Below are positions 27,227 through 36,593 of a DNA stretch of 64,000 bases, piece by piece. The DNA is taken from positions 24,038-88,037 of the forward strand of contig JAITGA010000007.1 of the NCBI GenBank assembly GCA_031280955.1, written 5' to 3'. Position numbers and translations under genes: made by a program. The notes under the pieces were generated by a model, which did not search any database, was not told the origin of the DNA, and saw only the letters and a program-made list of their open reading frames with translations. The stretch comes from Lachnospiraceae bacterium (lineage in GTDB: Bacteria > Bacillota > Clostridia > Lachnospirales > Lachnospiraceae). The first letter of the stretch is position 1; the number at the start of each line of letters is the position of its first letter.

Positions 27227-27853
27227 TTAACACTCTAGCTCTAACAACTCTTCCTTGATAGTTTGGATGAAATCCTTGATGCGTGTGGGAGCAAAACGAG
27301 CGGCGGTGATGATTCCATGCAAATCCCGCACACATTCATCAAGGTCATCATTTATGACAATGAAATCATACTCCTCAACTCCGTCAACCTCTTCACAGGC
27401 ACGGTGCAAGCGTTTTCTTACCACTTCTTCACTCTCAGTTCCCCGCTTAATAAGCCGCCGCTTGAGTTCGGTGACATTGGGCGGGGTAATAAATAAAAGC
27501 AAGGCCTCAGGACATTTCTTTTTGACCTGCAAAGCTCCTTGGATTTCGATTTCTAACAAAACATTTTTGCCGACAGCGAGCATTTTTTCCATATAATCGG
27601 TCGGCGTTCCATAATAGTTGCCGACATATGTGGCATGTTCCACGAAACCGGCGGCAGCTATTCTTTCCTCAAATTCATCACGAGAAACAAAATGATAATC
27701 ACGACCATCTACCTCTCCCTCTCTTTTACTGCGTGTTGTCATTGAGACCGAGAGAGCGTAATTTTCGTGTTCTGCTATCAATTTTTTTAACAACGTCCCC
27801 TTGCCGGCTCCCGAGAAACCCGACACGACGACGAGAATGCCTTTTTTTACCAC
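27227..27853 (-). CDS. gmk: Guanylate kinase
   Basis: 208 residues from GTG 27853. It phosphorylates GMP to GDP. The P-loop is GFSGAGKGTL, followed by the GMP-binding SMTTRSKREGEVDGRDYHF region (shown in part) and the lid with KRLIKRGTE. It sits between yicC and rpoZ, the usual Firmicutes order, although remA is missing in the 128-bp gap. Confidence 0.97.
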   Translation of the reverse strand: MVKKGILVVVSGFSGAGKGTLLKKLIAEHENYALSVSMTTRSKREGEVDGRDYHFVSRDEFEERIAAAGFVEHATYVGNYYGTPTDYMEKMLAVGKNVLLEIEIQGALQVKKKCPEALLLFITPPNVTELKRRLIKRGTESEEVVRKRLHRACEEVDGVEEYDFIVINDDLDECVRDLHGIITAARFAPTRIKDFIQTIKEELLELEC

Positions 27854-27981
27854 TATCGCTACCTACTTCTTTATGTTACCCTGTGTTTCCTTACTTATTT
27901 ACATTTACTTCATTCCAAAATAAGTATTGCTTCATTGATTATACACTATTTCATTCAAAATCATAGAGCTTGTTTCCCTAC

Positions 27982-28860
27982 TCACTCAATATTTTGGATT
28001 TGCTCCCTAATCTTTTCGATTCCGGTCTTTAACTCTATTGCTTTATTGATAACCTCAATATCATCTGTCTTTGAAGCAATCGTATTCGCTTCGCGATTCA
28101 TCTCTTGGGCGATAAAATCCAGCTTACGCCCGACACTATCACTTTCATCAAGCGCCAAAGTCATTGTGTTTATATGACTGCGAAGCCGCACCAGTTCTTC
28201 GTTTAGGCAAGCGCGGTCGGCAAAAATCGCTACCTCAGTCAAAAGGCGGGACTCATCTACTTTTGCATCAGCTAAAAGGTTTTCCACCTTTTCCCTCAGT
28301 CTGCGGGTATAGTCTTCAACAATCTGCGGCATTCGCCCATCAATAAAATCAACATTATCCTGCATCGCCTGAAGCATCGCCGTGATATCACGATGTAATA
28401 CGGCACCTTCATTGGTACGGCTTTCTACAAACTCTGCCGCTGCCCCTGTTATCGCTGCTTTGAGACCATCCCATACCTTGCTTTCATCAACAGGAAGCTC
28501 TGCCATCGTAAGCACTTCCGGGAAACGTGACAGAGACAGCACCCGCACATCCATCTCCAGCGCAAAGTCTTCTTGCAGCTGTTTGAGACCTTTCATGTAC
28601 TCAGCCGCTACTTTTTCGTTATATTTGACCTCCAGTTCACCATCTGCCAAATCCACATAGCCAATGAAAACATCAACCTTACCACGTTTGGCGTAGCTTT
28701 TCATCAAGCCTTTGACCTTGGCTTCATAAAATCCGAACTTCCTTGGCATCTTGACACTTAGGTCTAAATGACGGTGGTTGACTGACCTGATTTCGGCAGT
28801 TATCCTGCGTTCACCGTCAGTTGTTTCATTTCGTCCATATCCGGTCATGCTCTTTATCAT
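27982..28860 (-). CDS. yicC: YicC family protein (probable endoribonuclease)
   Basis: 292 residues beginning MIKSMTGYGRNE, the family signature, and ending in the conserved helical domain (ELVRLRSHINTM, GRKLDFIAQEMNREANTIASK). YicC proteins are linked to RNA decay; an endoribonuclease activity is reported for E. coli YicC. Gene order yicC-gmk-rpoZ is standard for clostridia. Confidence 0.95.
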   Translation of the reverse strand: MIKSMTGYGRNETTDGERRITAEIRSVNHRHLDLSVKMPRKFGFYEAKVKGLMKSYAKRGKVDVFIGYVDLADGELEVKYNEKVAAEYMKGLKQLQEDFALEMDVRVLSLSRFPEVLTMAELPVDESKVWDGLKAAITGAAAEFVESRTNEGAVLHRDITAMLQAMQDNVDFIDGRMPQIVEDYTRRLREKVENLLADAKVDESRLLTEVAIFADRACLNEELVRLRSHINTMTLALDESDSVGRKLDFIAQEMNREANTIASKTDDIEVINKAIELKTGIEKIREQIQNIE

Positions 28861-28885
28861 AAATCCTGCTTTCGTAGAGCGTATA

Positions 28886-29887
28886 TTATTGTAGCTGCGC
28901 CTGTACTGCCGTTAGCGCAACAACACCGACAATATCCTCCCACGAGCAACCACGAGAAAGGTCATTGACCGGTTTGGCGATACCCTGGAGTATCGGACCG
29001 TATGCCTCGGCATTACCAAGTCGTTGGACGAGTTTATAAGCGATATTGCCACTATCAAGGTCAGGGAAAATGAGGATGTTGGCTTTTCCTGCCACCTCAC
29101 TTCCCGGTGACTTGGTTTTGGCAATCGAGGGAACGAGTGCCGCATCCACTTGTAGTTCGCCGTCAAGCGTAAGGTGCGGATACTCTTCCTTGGCAATCCG
29201 GGTTGCCTCGATCACCTTGTCAACCAGCTCATGTTCTGCGCTGCCTTTGGTCGAATGTGACAGCATGGCAATAATCGGCTTCGTCCCTACCAAATTCCGG
29301 AAACTTTGCGCCGAAGTGTCAGCTATTGCTGCCAAATCTGCGGCACTTGGATTTTGAATCAAGCCGCAATCGGCAAAAAGTAAAGTCCCATCAGCACCAT
29401 GAGTACTATTGGGACAACACATCAAGAAAAAAGTGGATATCAACTTTGCTCCCGGAGCGGTTTTTAGAAGCTGCAAAGCCGGGCGCAAGGTTTGGGCGGT
29501 AGAATGACAAGCTCCGGCAACCATCCCATCGGCATGGTCAGCCTTTACCATCATGACCCCGAATGTCACCGGGTCATTGAGTAATGTTTCACGGGCGAGT
29601 TCACGGGTCATGCCTTTATCTTTTCTTGCCCGATAAAGCAGTTCGGTATAATCCTCGGTAACATCGTTCATTTCCGGATTGATGATGGTCACGCCGTCCA
29701 AATCAATTTCCAACCAGACCGCTCCGTCTCGCACTTTTTCCTCATTGCCTACCATGATGATATCGGCAATGTTCTCATCAATAATGTGGGCGGCAGCAAT
29801 CAAAGTCCGTTTGTCGGTTGTCTCAGGAAGGACAATGGTTTTGCGGTTCGCCCTTGCTTTTTGCTTGATAATCTCGATATACGACAT
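28886..29887 (-). CDS. pta: Phosphate acetyltransferase
   Basis: 333 residues, AAGGAG before the ATG. It converts acetyl-CoA and phosphate to acetyl phosphate, the first step of acetate and ATP formation in fermenters. Typical segments are VMMVKADHADGMVAGACHST, CGLIQNPSAADLAAIA and NILIFPDLDSGNIAYKLVQR. The length matches the short, single-domain form. Acetate kinase is not in the window. Confidence 0.96.
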   Translation of the reverse strand: MSYIEIIKQKARANRKTIVLPETTDKRTLIAAAHIIDENIADIIMVGNEEKVRDGAVWLEIDLDGVTIINPEMNDVTEDYTELLYRARKDKGMTRELARETLLNDPVTFGVMMVKADHADGMVAGACHSTAQTLRPALQLLKTAPGAKLISTFFLMCCPNSTHGADGTLLFADCGLIQNPSAADLAAIADTSAQSFRNLVGTKPIIAMLSHSTKGSAEHELVDKVIEATRIAKEEYPHLTLDGELQVDAALVPSIAKTKSPGSEVAGKANILIFPDLDSGNIAYKLVQRLGNAEAYGPILQGIAKPVNDLSRGCSWEDIVGVVALTAVQAQLQ

Positions 29888-30019
29888 GAATGTCTCCTTA
29901 CGAGTATAGTTCGTGGCAGATAAGTTATCTTAACATATTTACTTATTCGTTTCAAGTAGTAATCATGCGCATTGCTTTGGCACATTGCTTTCAACTCCAA
30001 ATCATGGTACATTGCCAGT

Positions 30020-31324
30020 ATGAAAGTAATCGGGGTAATCGCTGAGTTTAATCCTTTCCATCGTGGTCATGAGTATCTGCTTGCCTATGCCAAAAAGGAA
30101 GCAAATGCAGATTTTGTCATCGTCGTAATGAGCGGCGATTTCGTCCAGCGCGGCTCTCCGGCGATACTTAATAAATTCACCCGCACGCAGATGGCATTAA
30201 CCAACCATGTCGATTTGGTCATTGAGCTTCCCGCTGTTTATGCTACTGCCAGTGCTGAGTATTTTGCCCGTGGTGCGGTTGGTATCTTGGACAAACTGGG
30301 AGTGGTCGATGAACTTTTCTTTGGGAGTGAGTGCGGGGATACCGACAAACTTCATCTTGCTGCCATGGCAAAGGATGTTGAAACCGCTGCCTACCAAAGA
30401 GCTCTACGAGCAAATCTGAAAAGCGGGCTTTCTTATCCGCTTGCTCATAGTAATGCCCTAACAAGTGACAACAGCATCACCTTTGATAAAGCGATCATCA
30501 CTAAACCAAATAATATCCTCGCCATTGAATATATCCGTGCTCTTGCTTTTTGGGAAAGCAGTATTAAACCAATGACCATCAAGCGGGTGGGTTGTGGTCA
30601 TCATGACTCACAACTTTCAGAGGAGGGGTTTTGTTCGGCAACGGCATTACGGAAGCTCTTGCTTACAAAAGCAAGTGAATCTCATCAGGACAATCATTTG
30701 AATAGGAAAATAAATAGCAACCGGAATAGTCATGACACTTTGCTGCAAGGTATTATTCCTTTCATACCTGCCAACACTCTTCCCTTTTATCCGCCCGCTT
30801 CGCATTTCATCGCAGAAAACGATTTTTCCTCATTGCTTCATTATAAGCTGTTATCGAAAAGTGCCGCTGAGTTATCGTCGTACTTTGATGTTTCTTTTGA
30901 CATTGCCAACAAGATTGTGAAGAATCTAGCAGGTTTCACCACTTTCCTTGATTTTGCCCAACTCATCAAAGCCAAAAACCTAACCTATGCCCGAGTGATG
31001 CGTGGCCTCATTCATATTTTGCTGGATATATATGATGACGATGTTACTTTCTATGCGGAGCAGGGTTACATATTCTATGCCCGAATCCTGGGGTTTGGGG
31101 AAAATGCGGGTGATTTATTAGCAGAAATCAAAATACGGTCAACCATACCGCTTATTTCCAAGCTGGCTGTTGCTGACCGTATACTTGATAGTGTCGGAAT
31201 GAAAATGTTATCAAAAGATATTCACGCCGCCCACATATACCGAAGTACCCTTTACCACAAATCGGGGTTGCCGTTTAGGCACGAGTGTACTGTTCCGGTG
31301 GTGTTACCGTTCGTTCCTTACTGA
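30020..31324 (+). CDS. tmcAL: tRNA(Met) cytidine acetate ligase
   Basis: 434 residues from ATG 30020, which gives the usual N-terminus MKVIGVIAEFNPFHRGH; an ATG at 29972 is in frame. TmcAL (YlbM) activates acetate with ATP and forms N4-acetylcytidine at the wobble base of elongator tRNA-Met. The HxGH-type nucleotidyltransferase motif is FHRGH; VMSGDFVQRGSPA and a second conserved stretch (GFCSATALRKLL) follow. No clear Shine-Dalgarno sequence is seen. It diverges from pta, whose acetyl phosphate pathway supplies acetate, and overlaps the next convergent gene by seven bases. Confidence 0.92.
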   Translation: MKVIGVIAEFNPFHRGHEYLLAYAKKEANADFVIVVMSGDFVQRGSPAILNKFTRTQMALTNHVDLVIELPAVYATASAEYFARGAVGILDKLGVVDELFFGSECGDTDKLHLAAMAKDVETAAYQRALRANLKSGLSYPLAHSNALTSDNSITFDKAIITKPNNILAIEYIRALAFWESSIKPMTIKRVGCGHHDSQLSEEGFCSATALRKLLLTKASESHQDNHLNRKINSNRNSHDTLLQGIIPFIPANTLPFYPPASHFIAENDFSSLLHYKLLSKSAAELSSYFDVSFDIANKIVKNLAGFTTFLDFAQLIKAKNLTYARVMRGLIHILLDIYDDDVTFYAEQGYIFYARILGFGENAGDLLAEIKIRSTIPLISKLAVADRILDSVGMKMLSKDIHAAHIYRSTLYHKSGLPFRHECTVPVVLPFVPY

Positions 31325-33654
31325 ATCTCATTCACATATATCTGGGCTCGGCTCTGGATAATTGTCACTACTTCCTGGACAGTTTTTTGTCCGGCGAAGA
31401 ATGATGCTGCTTCTTCTTCGATTATTTCCAGAAGCTGATCGTTGAGCTCGGAAATCCCATTAACTGAATAGATATAATTTAGCAGCTTGTCCACTTCTGC
31501 CCGTGACATAGGCGGGATAATTACTTCGACCCCATCCACCATGTGAGTTTCATCATACTCATATCTATTACCATCGCCATCAGTCCAGAAGGGTTTTTTC
31601 ATCGCTTCTTCGGCTCTTTGTTCAAGAATACGGCGATTAATCGGCAACAACCAAGCTTGTGATTCCTGATACTCGTCACTCAGATATTCACGGAGAAACT
31701 CCCATGCACCGTCTTGATTGCTTCCCCTTTGTGACATGGCAAAGGATACTGAATAAGTGTTGACGACTGCACCGATTCCGGCATCACTAGGAAAGCCAAT
31801 TGCTGTCACCGTTTCCCCAAACATGCCTTTTTCATTACGATTATAGGCTTGGAAGTTATTGATACCCGTCATCATTAAGAGGACGCGATCCATACGATAA
31901 TTACTATCCCAGTTCATCCAGTAATCGGGGTCATCCATAAGTGCGCTATAATCAATTGTCTCAGGAAAGCCCTTCAAAAACTCAAGTAAATGAATGAAGC
32001 CCGGCTCATTGAAGTGACATTCACCTTTGACCCAGTCAACATACTGGTTGCCGCCAAACGCAAGAGCGGCACGAAGCAGTGTTGCCCGATCTATGGTTAG
32101 GTCAAATAGTGATGTTCCCGATGGCATCCTTGCATGTAGTGCCATCGCCTCTTCCAGTGTCCACCCCGGTTCTGTGCCGACCAATGAAGCTTTGCCAATT
32201 ACTGTTTCAATAACGAAATGCGGCATCAAACGGTACATTTTGCCATTTATCGAGTAAGCTTCCACGACATTGGGCAAAAGATCGGAAACTAATAGTTCCG
32301 GGTCTTTTTCAATATATGGCAGTAAATCCGCAAACAATCCCTTGGCGGCATAACTAGCTATCGGTAAATCCCAACTCACAATCAAGATATCCGGTATCCT
32401 TCCCGCCGCAATATCAGCATTGAGCCGGTTCGCTCCTGCCATCCAATCACTTGCCGTATTATACTGGGAACTATAATCAACAAGGACAATGCGGTATTGG
32501 TCGTTATTTCTGTTGAAGTTGACGACCCGCCCCCTCACATCCCAGTCAATTGATGTCCCCGCAAGGGTAATGGCAGTTTTGTCCTGTACATCCTTGGGGT
32601 CTACCTTGGTGAACATGGCAAAATAAGGACGCCAAGTAACATTGTCAAAAATCTGAGCCCAAAATAAATCAGGGCTAAAAGCAAGAAGATTGGAAATCGA
32701 ATGAGTAATAACATCAGAATCAATATAGTTCATCAGCTTTACCAATTCCCCACCCAGATTATAGCCATATACATTATTGGAATCCGACACGAAAAAATCA
32801 TAGCCGACACCCGGATGAAAGGTATAACCCCAAACATTACCGCTTAGCTCATACTCCCTGCCAAGACTTCCATCTGCGGGATTTAGTTCACGCAAAACCA
32901 TGTTAGTACCATCGAATGAAAATGAAGTGGAAACAATACGTCCGTCACGAAGCGGTATAAGAGTGCCGCCGTAAGTGTTATCACCGAAATCAATGTTCAT
33001 CAATCCCTGATAACTGCCATCAAATCCAAATATGGCATAGGCATCATTTACCCCCAACAGCAGCGTATCGTTAGGCAAAGTAATCAGTTGATTGACACTT
33101 ATGTATCCATCCCTGACCCACTCCGAGTTATCGTTTAGCAAGGCAAGTTCCCGCTCGTTGCCATCTAAACCAAGTTCAACCAGATAATACATCATCATCC
33201 CGAAGTCGGGTACTCCATCCAGTTGTAACCGTGGTGTGACCGGTCTGCCAAAGTTATCATCCACATTAAAGTCATCATTAAAACTAGGACTGACTGACTT
33301 AATTGCAAAAATACGCCCATCGTTCGCTCCCGTGATACTGATGTAGTATGTATTACTATTCATAATATATTCTACTTGCTGAACGATATTACCATCATTG
33401 TCAAGACTGCTTAGCCGCATCGTTCGGTTAGAGTAGTTCGCATCCCATACTGAACCTTGCATATAAACCACATCCCCGGCAACGAAAACCTCCGCTCCAT
33501 CAGGATACGCTGCCGAAGCAGGAAGTTCATTCAACCGAAAGACATAATCCTTGGAGGCGATCTCATCCCCCTTACTGCAACCTGCACAGCCTGCCATTAC
33601 TGCCAATAACGAAATAGCGGCAATGATAAAAATAAGTTTTTTCTTACGCTTCAT
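31318..33654 (-). CDS. Double-length extracellular solute-binding lipoprotein, copy 1
   Basis: 778 residues from ATG 33654 (GAGGAAAAAG upstream). The signal peptide ends in a lipobox (AVMAGC, then AGCSKGDE). Residues about 35-370 consist of repeated beta motifs (DGRIVSTSFSFDG, GFDGSYQGLMNI), suggesting a beta-propeller-like sensor part; 390-778 resemble family 1 extracellular binding proteins for sugars (IPDILIVSWDLPIASYAAKG, EFLREYLSDEYQ). The start overlaps the MacB-like gene by 11 bp. It is a paralog of the protein at 38485. The ligand is presumably an oligosaccharide. Confidence 0.82.
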   Translation of the reverse strand: MKRKKKLIFIIAAISLLAVMAGCAGCSKGDEIASKDYVFRLNELPASAAYPDGAEVFVAGDVVYMQGSVWDANYSNRTMRLSSLDNDGNIVQQVEYIMNSNTYYISITGANDGRIFAIKSVSPSFNDDFNVDDNFGRPVTPRLQLDGVPDFGMMMYYLVELGLDGNERELALLNDNSEWVRDGYISVNQLITLPNDTLLLGVNDAYAIFGFDGSYQGLMNIDFGDNTYGGTLIPLRDGRIVSTSFSFDGTNMVLRELNPADGSLGREYELSGNVWGYTFHPGVGYDFFVSDSNNVYGYNLGGELVKLMNYIDSDVITHSISNLLAFSPDLFWAQIFDNVTWRPYFAMFTKVDPKDVQDKTAITLAGTSIDWDVRGRVVNFNRNNDQYRIVLVDYSSQYNTASDWMAGANRLNADIAAGRIPDILIVSWDLPIASYAAKGLFADLLPYIEKDPELLVSDLLPNVVEAYSINGKMYRLMPHFVIETVIGKASLVGTEPGWTLEEAMALHARMPSGTSLFDLTIDRATLLRAALAFGGNQYVDWVKGECHFNEPGFIHLLEFLKGFPETIDYSALMDDPDYWMNWDSNYRMDRVLLMMTGINNFQAYNRNEKGMFGETVTAIGFPSDAGIGAVVNTYSVSFAMSQRGSNQDGAWEFLREYLSDEYQESQAWLLPINRRILEQRAEEAMKKPFWTDGDGNRYEYDETHMVDGVEVIIPPMSRAEVDKLLNYIYSVNGISELNDQLLEIIEEEAASFFAGQKTVQEVVTIIQSRAQIYVNEIQ

Positions 33655-34720
33655 CTTTTTCCTCTTTCTTTCGCTTACGGATAAAAGCAAACGCCTGCCG
33701 TATTTGTTCAAATAGCCAAATGAAAATACTCCCCCATGTCCATTCCCGCCGTATGTAGAGCAGGAATAGCCACACGACTACTATCACTATTGTAACTGAT
33801 AAAAACAATATTTCCAATATCTTCATAAATGAAAGTATATCTTCAATGCCACGTGCATAGTTTTCCCAATAAGGAAAGCGGATAGCGTATGACTGCATTG
33901 ATCTGAGTCCTGTGTCTGCCAATACTGCCATCAACTGCCGCCACCCATAGCGAGCGGTATTCTCAATTATCATCACTCCGTCGTCACTACTGCCGATTGC
34001 CTCTGTCACTGCGCGATAAGCATAGCCGCTGACGGGATTGGGCATGACTATCTCATAACTGTTGACTCCGCTTGATTCTCCATTGAGTTCCAGTGATTCA
34101 AGGGACATATAAAGAAAGCCGCTGTCAAGTCCGGCGGCTTCCCATAACCGCCCTGACTCTCTCTTAATCACCCCGCTGACATAGTGGGGAATATTATTGA
34201 TGAAAACCTCTTTGCCGGCGATATCGGACGAACCAAAAAGCTGCCACGCCGCTTCTTCATCAATAATGATGGAGTCTCTGTTGATTTCCGTTCCCGAAAA
34301 ATACCTGCCGCTTACCAACTCCAGCGGATGAAAGTGGAAAAAATCGCCACTAACACCTATAGCCCGGGTATTGAGCGTCGCCCGGCTACTGACGACCGTA
34401 ACCGTCCCGATTGATGAAAATGTATCAATATAAGAGCGGGCGTTTTCGTTTTCGGAAAGATATGATGATTGCCGTAGACTGTTGGTGATAGACTGGCGAA
34501 TTGTCATGATACGATTGAAATCCACATCTTCATTATCAGCAAAAAAACTGCTGACTTGGGCAAATCCGCCGCTTTCGTCCCATCTTGAAGCCGCCAACTG
34601 GTCGTCAAGCGATGCTTTGATAGAGTACGCACCCAAAGCCAAAGCCGTATAAAGTAACAAAGAAATAACAGCCGTCAATGTCAGTATTATTTGTTTGCGG
34701 GTAAAGTGGTTTATAAGCAT
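33644..34720 (-). CDS. MacB-like membrane protein with periplasmic-core domain
   Basis: 358 residues: one membrane helix at residues 11-30, a long extracellular domain with features of the MacB periplasmic core domain (GVSGDFFHFHPLELVSGRYFSG, IIDEEAAWQLFGSSDIAGK), and one helix near 310-330 before a short basic tail. Normal MacB-type permeases have four helices; only two are present, so it may not transport by itself. It lies downstream of an HlyD-like gene, with the quasi-palindromic element between them, and upstream of binding protein copy 1. Confidence 0.7.
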   Translation of the reverse strand: MLINHFTRKQIILTLTAVISLLLYTALALGAYSIKASLDDQLAASRWDESGGFAQVSSFFADNEDVDFNRIMTIRQSITNSLRQSSYLSENENARSYIDTFSSIGTVTVVSSRATLNTRAIGVSGDFFHFHPLELVSGRYFSGTEINRDSIIIDEEAAWQLFGSSDIAGKEVFINNIPHYVSGVIKRESGRLWEAAGLDSGFLYMSLESLELNGESSGVNSYEIVMPNPVSGYAYRAVTEAIGSSDDGVMIIENTARYGWRQLMAVLADTGLRSMQSYAIRFPYWENYARGIEDILSFMKILEILFLSVTIVIVVVWLFLLYIRREWTWGSIFIWLFEQIRQAFAFIRKRKKEEKDEA

Positions 34721-34762
34721 AGTTTCTTTCTAGGGTATCTAAAATACTTGTATCATCCTACC

Positions 34763-34919
34763 GCCCATTGGTAGGGTGTGATTCATAAAGCGGGCCATTG
34801 CTCAACGTCGGTACTTAGGCGGTTTTAGACCCGCTTTTGGGTCTACCGCCTTATGTACCGCTACGTTGAGTATTGAGCGAGAGCGCGCCCGATGATGAAT
34901 CCACACCCTGCTTATGGGC
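34763..34919 (+). repeat. Quasi-palindromic intergenic element, copy B
   Basis: Second copy of the element at 2193-2354, here in opposite orientation. Arms pair as GCCCAT/ATGGGC, AGGGTG/CACCCT, ATTCAT/ATGAAT, CGGGC/GCCCG, CTCAACG/CGTTGAG, CGGTAC/GTACCG, GGCGG/CCGCC and AGACCC/GGGTCT. The core is identical to copy A for 16 and 19 bases, and a single-base bulge next to ATTCAT is retained. It separates the HlyD-like and MacB-like genes. Confidence 0.75.
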
Positions 34920-34948
34920 TTAGCTACACCCCTCACTTAGCTTTCACG

Positions 34949-36565
34949 TCAATTTGACAATCTTATCTGTGTACCTGCCACCACCGGTTTCGTTGCCGTG
35001 GTGATAGTGTATTCATAAGGGAAGATGCCTGCTGAAATCGCTGAATTATTATCATCTTCAGCCAAAACCGTCACATCAACCCGTGAGGCATAATACCGAT
35101 TACTAAGCGGTGTGCTTCTCGTTTCAACGATGAGGATAAACTTCCCATTGCTGTCTTCACGGACTGCCGAGTTCGGCACCGTCAGCTCAAAGTTGGCACT
35201 TCTTTGTCCGACTGACAAGTTAAGCTGCTGTCCCGGTTGGACATCAGAACCGGTAACGGTGAATACCAACAACCTGTTTTGTCCCGGATTGGCAGGGTCA
35301 GGCATGATGGCACTGAGAACAACGCTTAGGTCACTCCACCACCATCCGCTCGTTACCTCTGCCGGGTCACCGACCTGCACCCGACTGGCTTGCTCGTTAC
35401 TAACGGAAAAACTGGTGGTAAAACCACGCCCTGCGGGACGAATAACGGCTATTGTATCTTCCTTTTTCATCGTCTCGCCTGCTGCCAGACTGAGGGAGGT
35501 AATCACCCCCGCAACCGGTGCCAGTACTGCGCCGCCGACGGCACTTTCCTTTAACTTCACGATTTCATCTTTCTTGGCATCAAGCTTATCCACTTGATTG
35601 GCAAAATTCAGCTCATCCATAATATTCCCGGTGGCATTACCGTAAGCTTCCTTTAGCGTTTCATGCCGCCTCTCGGCATCTGCCAGAGCGATAGTCGCCA
35701 ATACCAGTTCGTTTTGCGCTATTTCAATCGCATTATTCAGGGCTTTTTCACGGTTCGCATACTGGTCTCGCAGGAAAATATAAGACTTGAACGAAGCTTC
35801 ATGTTGTTCATTGGTCACCTTGCCCATATCAAAATACTTGTTGAGTGCCGCCAGAGTCCTTGTTTCCTCGAGGGCATTCTCAAAAGAGATAAATCCTGCA
35901 AACCTCGGATCATATGACTGCAATATTGAGTTGACCGACCTCAGGACATGATTGGCATAGTTTTCCAGTTCGATTAACAGTTCATCCTTTAGTGCCACTT
36001 GACTGCCGCTTGCCACTCCCAGGGAAACAAGTCGTCTATGTACTACTTCCTCGGCGATTTTGAGTGCTTCTATTGATTTAGTCGAGGCTTCCACCCTGCT
36101 CCCCAAGGAGGTAATCTGATCACGGAAATCATCAAAAGAGCGAAATTCACCGGAAACCACCTTTTGAATCACTTCGGGACTGACTCCGGCGGCAAACAAC
36201 TGTTGATTGAAGGAAAGCTCCATCGCTACCAGTTCCTGCTCCGCTTTCTTTAGCTCCTCGCTGTCACCTTCTTCAAGCAAGTAGATGACATCATCCCTTT
36301 CCACCTCTTCACCGACCCGCACCGCTACACTGGCGATTACCCGTCCTTCTGCGGCAATGACATTGTATGGGTCAGTAGCTACGACTGTACCTGTCCCCCT
36401 GACCCGTGAGGCGATACTGCCCGGTTGGACGAAGACTGTTGCCACCTCCGGCAGGGAATAATTCATGATGGTATTGGAGAAGAATGTAAGTGCCAACAGT
36501 ATTACCAAAAATACTATTGCCGCATTTTTGATCCACTCCCTGCGTTTAGTTGTTTTTTCGTTCAT
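34949..36565 (-). CDS. HlyD/RND-type adaptor protein (membrane fusion protein)
   Basis: 538 residues from the second of two adjacent ATGs, five bases after GGAGG. One N-terminal helix (residues 14-33) anchors it. A barrel-sandwich half (VIAAEGRVIASVAVRVGEEVERDD), a long coiled-coil hairpin (about 100-330) and the second half (VGGAVLAPVAGVITSLSLAAGETM) follow, then beta-barrel domains. Adaptors connect a membrane transporter with outer parts. The MacB-like gene downstream is a natural partner, but no ATPase is encoded nearby. Confidence 0.85.
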   Translation of the reverse strand: MNEKTTKRREWIKNAAIVFLVILLALTFFSNTIMNYSLPEVATVFVQPGSIASRVRGTGTVVATDPYNVIAAEGRVIASVAVRVGEEVERDDVIYLLEEGDSEELKKAEQELVAMELSFNQQLFAAGVSPEVIQKVVSGEFRSFDDFRDQITSLGSRVEASTKSIEALKIAEEVVHRRLVSLGVASGSQVALKDELLIELENYANHVLRSVNSILQSYDPRFAGFISFENALEETRTLAALNKYFDMGKVTNEQHEASFKSYIFLRDQYANREKALNNAIEIAQNELVLATIALADAERRHETLKEAYGNATGNIMDELNFANQVDKLDAKKDEIVKLKESAVGGAVLAPVAGVITSLSLAAGETMKKEDTIAVIRPAGRGFTTSFSVSNEQASRVQVGDPAEVTSGWWWSDLSVVLSAIMPDPANPGQNRLLVFTVTGSDVQPGQQLNLSVGQRSANFELTVPNSAVREDSNGKFILIVETRSTPLSNRYYASRVDVTVLAEDDNNSAISAGIFPYEYTITTATKPVVAGTQIRLSN

Positions 36566-36593
36566 CATATCCTCCTTAAAGGCTGTCTCTCTC

